Assembly (NCBI RefSeq): GCF_014287435.1
Contig: NZ_JACOPG010000001.1
Coordinates: forward strand, 248,001-312,000
Direction of reading: 5' to 3'
DNA: 64,000 bases
Origin: Roseburia lenta
Lineage (GTDB): Bacteria; Bacillota; Clostridia; Lachnospirales; Lachnospiraceae
Below are positions 27,624 to 37,067 of the stretch, piece by piece. Position numbers and translations under genes: made by a program. Positions within the stretch are counted from its first letter, which is position 1. Each line of letters starts with the position of its first letter. Under the pieces are notes generated by a model. It was not told the DNA's origin. It searched no databases and saw only the letters and a list, made by a program, of their open reading frames with translations.

Positions 27624-29717
27624 TTAAAAGATTGCGTTTACATCAATGATCAGTGCGACTTCGCCATCGCCAAGGATGGTAGCACCATTGATGATCTTAT
27701 TGTTGTCAATACATTTGCCAAGTGACTTGATAACGATTTCCTGCTGTCCGATGAGATCATCTACGACAAGACCTGCGTAATTGTCGCCCTTGCGGACAAT
27801 TACAACGGTCAAGTTGTCCGGCTCTTCCTCGGATGGTGCAGAGTCTAACATCTGATCCAGACGGATCAATGGAATGACCATGCCTCTCAAGTGGATCACT
27901 TCTTCTGCCTGCACATACTTGATATCGCTGACAGGAATATTCTCGATATTCTGGATAGATCCCAAAGCGATCGCATACTTCTCGTCTCTGACCTCAACCA
28001 TGAGTGCCTGGATGATGGCAAGTGTCAGTGGCAGGCGGACAATAAAGGTTGTACCGGTTCCCTTGACACTCTTGACCGTAACATCACCGCCCAAAGCCTC
28101 GATATTGGATTTAACGACATCCAGTCCAACACCTCTGCCTGAGATGTCTGTGATCTTCTTTGCCATAGAAAAACTTGGCATAAAGAGGAAATCGATGATC
28201 TCTTTCTGGGTTAGATTTTCTGCCTGTTCCGGTGTGACAAGACCTCTTTCGATCGCCTTTTCCTTAACCTTTTCTGTATCAATACCGGCACCGTCATCCT
28301 TAACCTCAATGATGACATTGTTGCCTTCCTGAAATGCGTTTAAGATGATGCTTCCTGTCTCAGGCTTGCCTGCCTTCTTTCTTTCTTCCGGTGACTCGAT
28401 ACCATGATCTGCAGAATTACGGAGCAAATGCTGCAAAGGATCGCCGATCTGATCGACTACGGTTCGATCCAACTCTGTCTCTTCACCGGACATGTAAAGT
28501 TCCATTGGCTTGTTGAGTTTACGGCTCAAATCACGGATCATACGAGGGAACTTGTTGACAACGCTCTCGATTGGAACCATTCGCACTTTCATGACTGACT
28601 CATGCAGATTGGTCGTAATACGTTCCAGATACTCGATCTGATCATGGAAGGACTGGTTGTTGCCCTCGCCGTTTTGCTCGGAATCACTCAGAGATACCAG
28701 ACTGTTCTTTGCGATGATAAGTTCGCTGACCTGATTCATCAGAGCGTCTAACTTTTCAATATCCACACGCACGGTTCTTGCTGTCACCGGCTTGTTGTTG
28801 TTTGCCTTAGCAGACTTGGCAGATGTCTTTGTTGCCTTGGCTGCCTTCGGTGCCTCAGCAGGCTTGCCCTCTGTCTTTGTCTCTTCCTGCTTGGTCTCCG
28901 GTGCTGCTTCCGGTTCTTCTTCCTGCATAAATTCTTCGTGGCTGGACTCCTTGGCATCCACACCCTCGATCTCGGAAACTGCCTTGATCGCATCTACGAT
29001 CGGCTGTAATTCCTGACTGGATGCAACAACCAGACTGAAATCCAGATCAAACTTTTCATCCTCAATATCCTGTGAACTTGGGTTGTAAGCAAGAATCTCG
29101 CCGAAATCCTCTACTGCCTTAAATACCAAGAAAGCTCTTGCCGCCTTTAAGAGGCAGTCTTTTTGGATATGTACGGTAAATTCATAGATATGGAGTCCGG
29201 ATTCCTGTGCTTCCTTGATCTTGCTATAGGTCACATCATCCACTTCCATATGAGAAAGTCCATCTGATGCAGCCTCTTCTTTGGCAGGTGCAGCCTTGGT
29301 CTCTACTGCTTCCTCTGCCGGTGCTGCTGTGGCACCGCCGTTTAAGTAATCATTTAACTGCTGGATCAGGGCTTCGTTGCCGTTGTCTCCCTCATCCGAA
29401 GTAGCCTTGACCGTCTCAAGGTATTCCTCGATCGCATCCAGACAACTGAATAAGATATCGATCAGGTTGCTGTTGACCTTGATATTGTCATTGCGGATCT
29501 CCTGAAATACATTTTCCATATCATGGGTGAGTCGCTGCATCTTCTTGAAGCCCATGGTTCCAGCCATACCCTTTAAAGAGTGTGCTGCACGGAAAATCTC
29601 ATTGATGACGTCTTTATTCTCCGGCTCTTTTTCCAGAATCATAATATTGTCATTGAGTGCTTGAATATGACCATTTGTTTCGTCGATAAAAATGTCGAGA
29701 TATTGACTTACATCCAT
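27624..29717 (-). CDS. cheA: Chemotaxis sensor histidine kinase CheA
   Basis: CheA autophosphorylates and passes phosphate to CheY (and usually CheB). The 697-residue protein has P1 with the phospho-His in AAHSLKGMAGTMG (about residue 46), an Ala/Glu-rich linker, P2 (about 160-255), a Lys/Ala/Thr linker (about 270-310), P3 dimerisation, P4 kinase with HLLRNSADHGIESPEER, KDDGAGID and SGRGVGLDVVKSNIEALGGD, and a CheW-like P5. All catalytic boxes are present. It follows cheB after three bases. Confidence 0.97.
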   Translation of the reverse strand: MDVSQYLDIFIDETNGHIQALNDNIMILEKEPENKDVINEIFRAAHSLKGMAGTMGFKKMQRLTHDMENVFQEIRNDNIKVNSNLIDILFSCLDAIEEYLETVKATSDEGDNGNEALIQQLNDYLNGGATAAPAEEAVETKAAPAKEEAASDGLSHMEVDDVTYSKIKEAQESGLHIYEFTVHIQKDCLLKAARAFLVFKAVEDFGEILAYNPSSQDIEDEKFDLDFSLVVASSQELQPIVDAIKAVSEIEGVDAKESSHEEFMQEEEPEAAPETKQEETKTEGKPAEAPKAAKATKTSAKSAKANNNKPVTARTVRVDIEKLDALMNQVSELIIAKNSLVSLSDSEQNGEGNNQSFHDQIEYLERITTNLHESVMKVRMVPIESVVNKFPRMIRDLSRKLNKPMELYMSGEETELDRTVVDQIGDPLQHLLRNSADHGIESPEERKKAGKPETGSIILNAFQEGNNVIIEVKDDGAGIDTEKVKEKAIERGLVTPEQAENLTQKEIIDFLFMPSFSMAKKITDISGRGVGLDVVKSNIEALGGDVTVKSVKGTGTTFIVRLPLTLAIIQALMVEVRDEKYAIALGSIQNIENIPVSDIKYVQAEEVIHLRGMVIPLIRLDQMLDSAPSEEEPDNLTVVIVRKGDNYAGLVVDDLIGQQEIVIKSLGKCIDNNKIINGATILGDGEVALIIDVNAIF

Positions 29718-29720
29718 CTT

Positions 29721-30851
29721 TTAATCCCCCAGTTTCTTAATAATTGCATCTGCTATTTGGTTTATAGGAACTACTTTATCACTCAGACCCTGTTGTTCGA
29801 TGGATCTGGGCATGCCATAGACAACACATGTGTCCTGACTTTCTGAAATCACATAAATCTTCTTGTGCTTTTTGAGCATCTGGATCCCCTTGGTACCGTC
29901 TGCACCCATGCCTGTAAGGACAACGCAGAGGATCTCCTTGTAATCCGAATGGCAAAGGGACTCATACATAAGATCTGCACAAGGCTTGAGGCTGCCGATC
30001 GGCGGTTTGTCATTGAGGCTTACCATAGGGCGACCGCTTCTGTCCTTGCCGATCTCCATATGCTTGCCGCCGGGTGCAATGTAGACCCAGCCAGCCCTCA
30101 GTACCTCCTGATCTTCTGCCTGCTTGACATGGATGGCACTTGTCTGATCCAGTCGTCTGGCAAGAGAATCCGTAAATCCTGCCGGCATATGCTGTACCAA
30201 AACCAGCGGAACCGGAAGATCTGCCGGAAGCATAGGAATCAATACCTGCAATGCCTGCGGACCTCCTGTAGAACAAGCCAGAGCGATCAGGGTATCCTTC
30301 CGCATACCGGAAGATGTTGCGGTCGCATCCTTGTCCACATCCCGGTGCACTGTCGTATCTACGGAGCGATCCAGTTTCTGAGATACGCGCTGGACCATCT
30401 CCCGTACACGCTTGGTAGCCTCATAAGGATCCACCGGCTGTGCATGCTTTGGTGCCGGCAGACCACGGGATGCATTGTGCAGTGAACGAAGGAGTTCACT
30501 TGCTACCTTATCTGTCATACCATGCAGGCGATTCTCCCGATATACATAATCATAAGCCCCCAGGCTCATCGCCTGACGGATGGTCTGCATATCTTCCGCA
30601 ATGGAAGACGTCAAAAAGATGACGCGCGGGCGGTTCTCCAAAGTCTGTAACTGTCGCATAAAGGTAAGTACATCCATGCGCGCCGACAGACCGATGACAA
30701 CGATCGCATAGGCATTCTCTACTATTTTGTTGTAAGCATCTTGTGTGTTCATGCTCATCTCAGACACTTGAAAATCTTTGTCTGTATTGATTATATCACA
30801 GATTTTCCTTCTCATGAGTGCAGAGTTATCAACAATCAATACCTTTTGCAT
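29721..30851 (-). CDS. cheB: CheB methylesterase with degenerate receiver domain
   Basis: CheB removes methyl groups from receptors and deamidates them. In this 376-residue protein the C-terminal esterase domain is intact: LACSTGGPQAL (Ser, about 193), QHMPAGFT (His) and LTGMGADGTKG (Asp). The N-terminal receiver (1-125) is not: the acidic pair is VDNS instead of VDDS, the phospho-acceptor Asp is Gly54 in IVVIGLSARMDV, and the conserved Lys near 105 is replaced in YDYVYRENR. The codon at Gly54 reads GGT, so this is not a frame artefact. It probably cannot be switched on by CheA phosphorylation. The ATG overlaps the stop of the PilZ gene by one base. Confidence 0.93.
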   Translation of the reverse strand: MQKVLIVDNSALMRRKICDIINTDKDFQVSEMSMNTQDAYNKIVENAYAIVVIGLSARMDVLTFMRQLQTLENRPRVIFLTSSIAEDMQTIRQAMSLGAYDYVYRENRLHGMTDKVASELLRSLHNASRGLPAPKHAQPVDPYEATKRVREMVQRVSQKLDRSVDTTVHRDVDKDATATSSGMRKDTLIALACSTGGPQALQVLIPMLPADLPVPLVLVQHMPAGFTDSLARRLDQTSAIHVKQAEDQEVLRAGWVYIAPGGKHMEIGKDRSGRPMVSLNDKPPIGSLKPCADLMYESLCHSDYKEILCVVLTGMGADGTKGIQMLKKHKKIYVISESQDTCVVYGMPRSIEQQGLSDKVVPINQIADAIIKKLGD

Positions 30852-31591
30852 TATATTTCCTGTTCCTTCTTTCTGATCCTACGTTCTTCCTGAAAAACAT
30901 AGCCGATCAACTGCTCTTTCATGCGTGGATCCTTAAAATAGAATTTCACACGATGCGTATATTTATCCTTGGCATCTGTCTGCTTGGAATCGATCACTTT
31001 TGCAACCACATCGATGTCCAAAGATGTTTTTTTGTTCTCCTGCGGCAACTGGAATTCTAAAAGGAGATATTTTACATTGGCTAAAGAGTTGCTGGATGTA
31101 AACCTTGCGCCACCGCCGCTGATATCTAAGATGGTTCCGATGCCGCGTATCGTCATCTCATTGCCTGCGGCCATTTTTTCTCTCACGGCATCGATCGTGC
31201 CCTCCATAGCCGCCTCTTCCGTCACGCCCATAAAGATCATCGGCACCATACAGGTGATCCGATAGTATTCCCGGCGCTGAAATTTTTCCAAAGGACTGGT
31301 CAGTACGATCTTTAACAAATAAAAATGCTGTTTTTTGATATGATCTGTCACCGTCCCCTGCGCCTTGTAAAGTCCCATCGGTGCGGAGAAGATAAACTCA
31401 TAGCGGATGTTCTTTGGTAAAAGCTGCAGCCTGCCGCCGACCATAGGCATTTGCAGTTCTATGCTGTCTTTTGTCACATCAAATATACTTGTATAATAGA
31501 TGCCCTGTGCTGCGTCTACATCCTCTTTTTCCATCAACTGGGTAATGCGGATATCAACCTTGCAGCCCGGCATTAAGTCTTCCATTCTCAT
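30851..31591 (-). CDS. PilZ domain flagellar brake protein (YcgR type)
   Basis: A 246-residue protein with an N-terminal YcgR-like domain (about 1-100) and a PilZ domain with the c-di-GMP-binding motifs RREYYR (about 107-112) and ILDISGGGARF. Both motifs look complete, so binding of c-di-GMP is expected. Known homologues slow the motor by touching MotA or FliG. It lies 27 bases after flhG and overlaps cheB by one base, linking c-di-GMP signals to this cluster. No GGDEF or EAL enzyme is encoded here. Confidence 0.9.
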   Translation of the reverse strand: MRMEDLMPGCKVDIRITQLMEKEDVDAAQGIYYTSIFDVTKDSIELQMPMVGGRLQLLPKNIRYEFIFSAPMGLYKAQGTVTDHIKKQHFYLLKIVLTSPLEKFQRREYYRITCMVPMIFMGVTEEAAMEGTIDAVREKMAAGNEMTIRGIGTILDISGGGARFTSSNSLANVKYLLLEFQLPQENKKTSLDIDVVAKVIDSKQTDAKDKYTHRVKFYFKDPRMKEQLIGYVFQEERRIRKKEQEI

Positions 31592-31618
31592 ATGATACTC
31601 CCGAACGCTCCCTGTCTT

Positions 31619-32491
31619 TTAAGAACGCCCCATAAAATTATTAAATAATTGCGTGATACCCCAGCGGTAGCGGTTCTTGTCATCGCCGGTCAAAAGATTC
31701 TGAGCGATGATCTCAAATGCCTTGGTAGACTTTGCGTTTGGCGCGACCGTCGATACAGTCTTTTGGTTGCGCACCGCCTTTTCCAGGGACGGATCGACCG
31801 GTATCATGCCCAGATAATGCAATTTTCCATCCAGAAATTTTTCCACGACAGAATTTAATTTCTGATAAACGGCATTGCCTTCCGCCTCCGAGGTTACCTT
31901 ATTGGCAACCAGATGCACATTGGTGCCATTGCGGATAAACTTTGGATTTTTGTAAAGTGCCTTCATCAGGGAGTAGGAATCAGTGATGGAACTTGGCTCA
32001 GGTGTCGTCACAAGGATCACTTCCGGACTAGCAAGCACAAACTCCAAGACACTGTCCGCCACACCTGCTCCGGTATCTATGATCAAAACATCACATAGAT
32101 CATTTAAAAGCGACAGGCTGTGCACCAGATAGGAGATCTGTTCTTTTGTCAGATTGTTGAGTCCGACAATGCCGGATCCACCCGAGATAAAACCGATATC
32201 CATAGGTCCTGTCGTGATGATCTCACGGATGCTTTTCCCGCCAAAGATCAGATCACTCAGATTGTATTTTGGTACCGTTCCAAACATGACCTCGACATTG
32301 GCGAGTCCAAAATCCGCGTCCAGGATAATGACACGCTGCCCCATCTTACGGAACATAATCGCCAGGTTTACCGCCATATTGGATTTGCCAACGCCCCCCT
32401 TGCCACTGGTGATCGTGATCACGCGGGCATTGCCAATATTATTTTGATTTTTTTGTTTGATAACATTTCTTAATTGTTCGGCCTGATCCAT
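31619..32491 (-). CDS. flhG: MinD-like ATPase FlhG (YlxH)
   Basis: FlhG sets flagellar number and placement together with FlhF. The 290-residue P-loop ATPase has the deviant Walker A SGKGGVGKSNMAVNLA, the switch LDADFGLANVEVMFG, and DVLIIDTGAGV. The N-terminal AEQLRNVIKQKN carries the short Gln/Arg activator region that binds FlhF. It starts two bases after flhF, overlapping its control. The C-terminal amphipathic helix for membrane binding (ITQLFNNFMG) is plausible. Confidence 0.94.
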   Translation of the reverse strand: MDQAEQLRNVIKQKNQNNIGNARVITITSGKGGVGKSNMAVNLAIMFRKMGQRVIILDADFGLANVEVMFGTVPKYNLSDLIFGGKSIREIITTGPMDIGFISGGSGIVGLNNLTKEQISYLVHSLSLLNDLCDVLIIDTGAGVADSVLEFVLASPEVILVTTPEPSSITDSYSLMKALYKNPKFIRNGTNVHLVANKVTSEAEGNAVYQKLNSVVEKFLDGKLHYLGMIPVDPSLEKAVRNQKTVSTVAPNAKSTKAFEIIAQNLLTGDDKNRYRWGITQLFNNFMGRS

Positions 32492-32493
32492 AT

Positions 32494-33843
32494 TTATCTG
32501 CCTCCCAACAAGAGTTTTACCAGTTTTTGTGTATCGACGACCTCAATGTCATCCGGCACATTCTGGCCTGTTGTCACATAGGAAAGCTGCGCTCCCGTGT
32601 GCAACTTGATATTTAATATATTACCATATGCACTGGTTTCGTCCAACTTGGTAAAGATCAGATGGAAATCGCAGAATTCATCATAGATATCTGTGATCTC
32701 GATGAGGTCTTTGTACTTTGTGGTCGCACTTAAGACCAGATAGATCTGTCTTTCGTATTGTGCCGGAAGATTTTTCAGCAGACGTTTCATATCTTCTCTC
32801 TGCCCATCATTCTTGTGTGAAAATCCTGCGGTATCCACCAGTACCAGATCATAATCTGCAAATTTTTCGATCTCTTTTCCAATATCTTCCGGTGTATAGA
32901 TAATGGATAAAGGAGTATCCAGGATATTGGCATAGGTGCGCAACTGCTCCGCCGCCGCGATACGATAGGTATCGGCGGTAAGAAGTGCCACCTTTTTTTC
33001 CTGCTCTACTTTAAAACGCGATGCGATCTTAGCAATGGTCGTTGTCTTGCCTACACCTGTCGGTCCGATAAAAAATACGACCTTGGGCTTGTTCTTGGTC
33101 AACGAGATCACTTCCGGCTGTCCCAACTTTAAGATCATCTTCTGGTAGACACTGGAGATCAGATAGTCCAGCCCGTTGGTGCTGTGGGACACACGATCCA
33201 GATCATCCATGAACTGATTGATGTAGATCTCATCCACTTCATTATCCAATAAAACCTTATATAAGACTTTAAAGAACTGATGGCTCTGCTCGTCTCTCTC
33301 TGATCCTAAATCTTCTACAAATTCCACGGAAGAAAGCGGACGGAATTCCTCTGCCTTTGGCTCGGCTACCATTTGCGCCGCCTGTGATTCACGAAGCGGA
33401 GCGATCGGTTTGTGTCCGTTCTTTTCCATGACCTCGTTGACAGCGGCAAATGCCTCTTTTAATGCCATGGTATCACCGGACAAGTCTTTTTGAACCGGTT
33501 CTGCCTTTGCTGCACGCAGACTTGCCTTTGGTGTCTCCATACGATTGTCAGCCGTTTCCTGACTTTCCAGATCGCGTAGGGAGATCTCCTCATCTGCAAC
33601 GGCATCAAAGCCATGGGATGCCGGTCTGGCTGACGGTGCCGGCGGTATGCTAAAGGAAGGCTGTGGCATGACATCATCTTCCAGTGCGGCTGTCACCTCG
33701 TACATGCTGCCCTTGAAAATGCCAAGAAAGCCCTTTTGCCGCACTTCCTTTACATTCATGATCACAACCGATGCGCCCATTTCCTCTTTTGCCAGAGCGA
33801 TCGCTTCTTCTTTTGTTTTTCCCTGAAACTTTTTAATGGTCAT
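32494..33843 (-). CDS. flhF: SRP-type GTPase FlhF
   Basis: FlhF marks the site where a flagellum will be built. The 449-residue protein has the B domain (MTIKKFQGKTKEEAIALAKE), a long variable linker (about 75-200), an N domain, and an SRP-like G domain with FIGPTGVGKTTTIAKIA, LLTADTYRIAAAEQL, DLVLVDTAGFSHKN, TKLDETSAYG and VTTGQNVPDDIE. The DTAG Gly and TKLD are as in active SRP GTPases. It follows flhA after one base and pairs with flhG. Confidence 0.95.
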   Translation of the reverse strand: MTIKKFQGKTKEEAIALAKEEMGASVVIMNVKEVRQKGFLGIFKGSMYEVTAALEDDVMPQPSFSIPPAPSARPASHGFDAVADEEISLRDLESQETADNRMETPKASLRAAKAEPVQKDLSGDTMALKEAFAAVNEVMEKNGHKPIAPLRESQAAQMVAEPKAEEFRPLSSVEFVEDLGSERDEQSHQFFKVLYKVLLDNEVDEIYINQFMDDLDRVSHSTNGLDYLISSVYQKMILKLGQPEVISLTKNKPKVVFFIGPTGVGKTTTIAKIASRFKVEQEKKVALLTADTYRIAAAEQLRTYANILDTPLSIIYTPEDIGKEIEKFADYDLVLVDTAGFSHKNDGQREDMKRLLKNLPAQYERQIYLVLSATTKYKDLIEITDIYDEFCDFHLIFTKLDETSAYGNILNIKLHTGAQLSYVTTGQNVPDDIEVVDTQKLVKLLLGGR

Positions 33844-33844
33844 C

Positions 33845-35893
33845 TTATCCTGTCACCATCCCCACTGATTGTAATTCAACATCGGAGTCGATCTCATTAT
33901 ATGAAACCACGATCAGATCCTTTACATAATCTTCTGTCATTTTCTTAAAATACATACGCACGATTGGTGATGTCACAACAATCGGTGTCTTGCCGGTCTC
34001 CTCGAACTTTGCGATCTCTGCCTGCAAAGAATCCATAATGGCACGGATGCGTTCCGGATCTAAGGTCAGATATGCTCCCTGCTCCGTCTGCTTGATGGAT
34101 GCCATGATATCCTGCTCTACCTTTGGATCCAGCGTAATGCAGGAGGTCACTTCATTCGGCACAAAGTAACGGCTGGAGATTGCACGTTTTAAGCCCTGAC
34201 GGACATATTCTGTCAGGACATCGGTATCTCTGGTTGTCGCTGCATGGTCAGCAAGCACTTCAAAAATAGAAAGCAGGTCGCGGATGGAAATCCCCTCTTT
34301 TAAGAGATTCTGCAAGACCTTCTGGATCTCGCCAAGACCCAGCAGTTTTGGTGTAAGTTCGTCCACCAGTGCCGGATTGCTCTCTTTGAGATTGTTGACC
34401 AGATTCTGTACATCCTGACGGCTCAAAAGTTCTGCGATGTGGCTGCGGATCACCTCTGTCAGATGTGTTGCAATGATAGACGGCGGATCGACTACGGTAT
34501 AGCCCAGACTTTCCGCACGTTCTCTCTGGCTGTCTGTGATCCAGATCGCCGGCAGATGGAAGGACGGCTCAAAAGTCGGAATTCCGTTGATCTCCTCCTC
34601 CACAAAACCCGGATTCATCGCCATATAGTGGTCAAAAAGGATTTCGCCCTCTGCCACCTGAATACCTTTAATCTTGATGATATATTGATTCGGATTGAGT
34701 TGGATGTTATCGCGCAGACGGATGATCGGCACAACCGTGCCAAGTTCCAGCGCGATCTGTCTTCGGATCATAACGACACGATCCAGAAGATCCCCGCCCT
34801 GATTGACATCCGCAAGCGGTATGATTCCATAGCCAAATTCCAGTTCAATCGGATCCACCTGCAAAAGGGAAACGACATTCTCCGGTCTGCGGATCTCCTC
34901 TGCCTCGGACTCCTCTGCCGCGACTTCTTCCTCGATGCTCTCCTCGCCGATACTCTTGGAGATCGAATAGCCGGAGATCAAAAATGCTGCACCAAAGGCA
35001 CCGAACAAGACCGGGTTCAGCGGTGTTACCAGACCCAAAAAGATCATAGATGCACCAACAATATAAAGTACCTTTGGAATACCAAATAACTGTTTGATCA
35101 AAACGCCGCTGAAATCGGCTTCTTTGGATCCCTTGGTAACTAAGATACCGGTTGCCAATGAGATCAAAAGCGATGGAATCTGGGAGCAAAGTCCGTCACC
35201 GATCGTCAACAGACCATATTGCTGGATGGCACTCGTAAAATCCATACCACTTCGCATGACTCCCATTAAGGTTCCTCCGATCAGATTGATAAAAGTGATC
35301 AAAAGACCTGCTGTCGCATCTCCCTTGACATACTTTGTCGCACCATCCATAGAGCCAAAGAAGGAGGATTCATCCTGTAACTTCTGTCTTCTCTCGCGTG
35401 CTTCCTTTTCGGTAATGGCTCCGGTATTTAAGTCTGCATCGATCGCCATCTGTTTACCCGGCATAGCATCCAGCGTAAATCTGGCAGAAACCTCAGCAAC
35501 ACGTTCAGAACCCTTATTGATAACCATGAACTGCACAATGATAAGGACAATAAAGATGATGGCACCGATCACCAGATCGCCTCCACCAACGAACTGTCCG
35601 AACGTCTCAACGACATTTCCCGGCGAACCCGTACTTAGGATCAGACGGGTAGATGAAACGTTTAGGGAAATACGAAAGATCGTCGTAAACAAAAGCAGGG
35701 TCGGGAAAAAGGACATATCCAAAACTTCCCGCACAAACAAGACATTCATCAGAACGATCAATGCGACGGAAATATTGAGCGCCAGCATAACATCCAATAA
35801 TATAGAAGGAATCGGAACAATGAAGAAAATAATTGCCGCCAATAGATATGCTGCAACGCCGATATCGGTTTTTTTAACACCGGATAGATCCAT
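33845..35893 (-). CDS. flhA: Flagellar type III export gate protein FlhA
   Basis: FlhA forms the nonameric ring of the export gate. The 682-residue protein has about eight membrane helices in residues 15-315, with the cytoplasmic FHIPEP-type loop around KGDATAGLLITFINLIGG, then a linker and a large cytoplasmic domain. SSTRLILS and ARFTLDAMPGKQMAIDADLN are conserved family motifs. The ribosome site is GGAGGAAACGG. It follows flhB by 51 bases, the largest gap in this part of the cluster. Confidence 0.97.
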   Translation of the reverse strand: MDLSGVKKTDIGVAAYLLAAIIFFIVPIPSILLDVMLALNISVALIVLMNVLFVREVLDMSFFPTLLLFTTIFRISLNVSSTRLILSTGSPGNVVETFGQFVGGGDLVIGAIIFIVLIIVQFMVINKGSERVAEVSARFTLDAMPGKQMAIDADLNTGAITEKEARERRQKLQDESSFFGSMDGATKYVKGDATAGLLITFINLIGGTLMGVMRSGMDFTSAIQQYGLLTIGDGLCSQIPSLLISLATGILVTKGSKEADFSGVLIKQLFGIPKVLYIVGASMIFLGLVTPLNPVLFGAFGAAFLISGYSISKSIGEESIEEEVAAEESEAEEIRRPENVVSLLQVDPIELEFGYGIIPLADVNQGGDLLDRVVMIRRQIALELGTVVPIIRLRDNIQLNPNQYIIKIKGIQVAEGEILFDHYMAMNPGFVEEEINGIPTFEPSFHLPAIWITDSQRERAESLGYTVVDPPSIIATHLTEVIRSHIAELLSRQDVQNLVNNLKESNPALVDELTPKLLGLGEIQKVLQNLLKEGISIRDLLSIFEVLADHAATTRDTDVLTEYVRQGLKRAISSRYFVPNEVTSCITLDPKVEQDIMASIKQTEQGAYLTLDPERIRAIMDSLQAEIAKFEETGKTPIVVTSPIVRMYFKKMTEDYVKDLIVVSYNEIDSDVELQSVGMVTG

Positions 35894-35944
35894 TCCGTTT
35901 CCTCCTTTCCATCGTATATCTCATCTCATCTTATCTTAAACTAT

Positions 35945-37051
35945 TTATCTTTTACTGTAAACCAGCGCAAGGATCTCTGCCACTGCCTGATACAACTCCG
36001 GTGGAATCTGCTCTCCCACCTCGACCGTCGCATAAAGCGCTCTGGCAAGCGGTTTGTTTTCCATGATCTCCACACCGTTTTCCTTGGCGGTTTCTTTGAT
36101 CTTTGCCGCCAGATAATCCTCACCTTTTGCGACCACCGTCGGTGCATTTTCAATCTCTGCATCATAGCGGATGGCTACCGCAATATGGGTCGGGTTGGTG
36201 ATAACGACATCCGCCTTGGGAACATCCTGCATCATACGACGCTGGGATGCTTCACGCATCCTTTGCCTCTGCTGCCCCTTGATCTGCGGATCACCTTCGG
36301 TATTTTTATATTCATCCTTGACTTCCTGTTTGGTCATCTTCATGTCTTCGTTAAAACGATGGCGCTGGTAAATATAATCAGCCAGCCCTACCACCAGATA
36401 GCAAAGACTGATACGGAGTCCTGTATCTATGATGATATCGCCGATCAAAGAGATCGCCTGGTTGAGCGGTATCTCGTATAAGATGAATAAATTATTTGCC
36501 TGTCCCTTGATGCAGGTATATGCCACATAAAAGACCAGTACGATCTTTAGGATGGACATCAAAAGGTTAAAAAGCGAATCTTTGGAAAAAATACGCTTGA
36601 AACCATTGACCGGATTAAACTTATCCAGTTTGGGCTCTAAAGGCTTGGTCGATACCTGCCAGCCGACCTGTACGATACTGATCACAATGGCAACCACAAG
36701 GCCTGCCGCCAAAAAAGGGGCTGCCAGACGGAGCAGCTGCAGATAGCCCTGGTTCAAAAGTCCGCTCGCCGCCTGTACAGTCATGCCATCCCGCTGGGTA
36801 TCGACGACATCCGGTATCATCCCATAAAAGAGGTGAAAGACACTGATAAAGCCCTCACCCAGATAGGACACAAAGATACGCAGAGACAGGAATAAAGCGA
36901 TCAGCATTGCCGCCGAGTTTAATTCCTGGCTTCGGGCAACCTTACCCTCTTCACGGGCATCTTTTAATTTTTTTGAAGTCGCCGGCTCTGTCTTTTCTCC
37001 GCCCGGTCCGTCCTGCGCGAACCATTGCAGGTCATAAGACAGAAGTAACAC
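35945..37051 (-). CDS. flhB: Flagellar export switch protein FlhB
   Basis: FlhB changes export specificity from hook to filament. The protein (368 residues from the GTG at 37051) has GPGGEKTEPATSKKLKDARE at the N-terminus, four membrane helices, and the self-cleavage site NPTH in VVITNPTHIAVAIRYD. The start is uncertain: the frame opens at a TTG at 37066, ten bases after GAAGGA at the end of fliR, while the GTG at 37051 has a second GAAGGA at seven bases and gives MLLLSYDLQWFAQ, closer to family N-termini. Confidence 0.94.
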   Translation of the reverse strand: MLLLSYDLQWFAQDGPGGEKTEPATSKKLKDAREEGKVARSQELNSAAMLIALFLSLRIFVSYLGEGFISVFHLFYGMIPDVVDTQRDGMTVQAASGLLNQGYLQLLRLAAPFLAAGLVVAIVISIVQVGWQVSTKPLEPKLDKFNPVNGFKRIFSKDSLFNLLMSILKIVLVFYVAYTCIKGQANNLFILYEIPLNQAISLIGDIIIDTGLRISLCYLVVGLADYIYQRHRFNEDMKMTKQEVKDEYKNTEGDPQIKGQQRQRMREASQRRMMQDVPKADVVITNPTHIAVAIRYDAEIENAPTVVAKGEDYLAAKIKETAKENGVEIMENKPLARALYATVEVGEQIPPELYQAVAEILALVYSKR

Positions 37052-37067
37052 TTTGTCTTCCTTCAAG

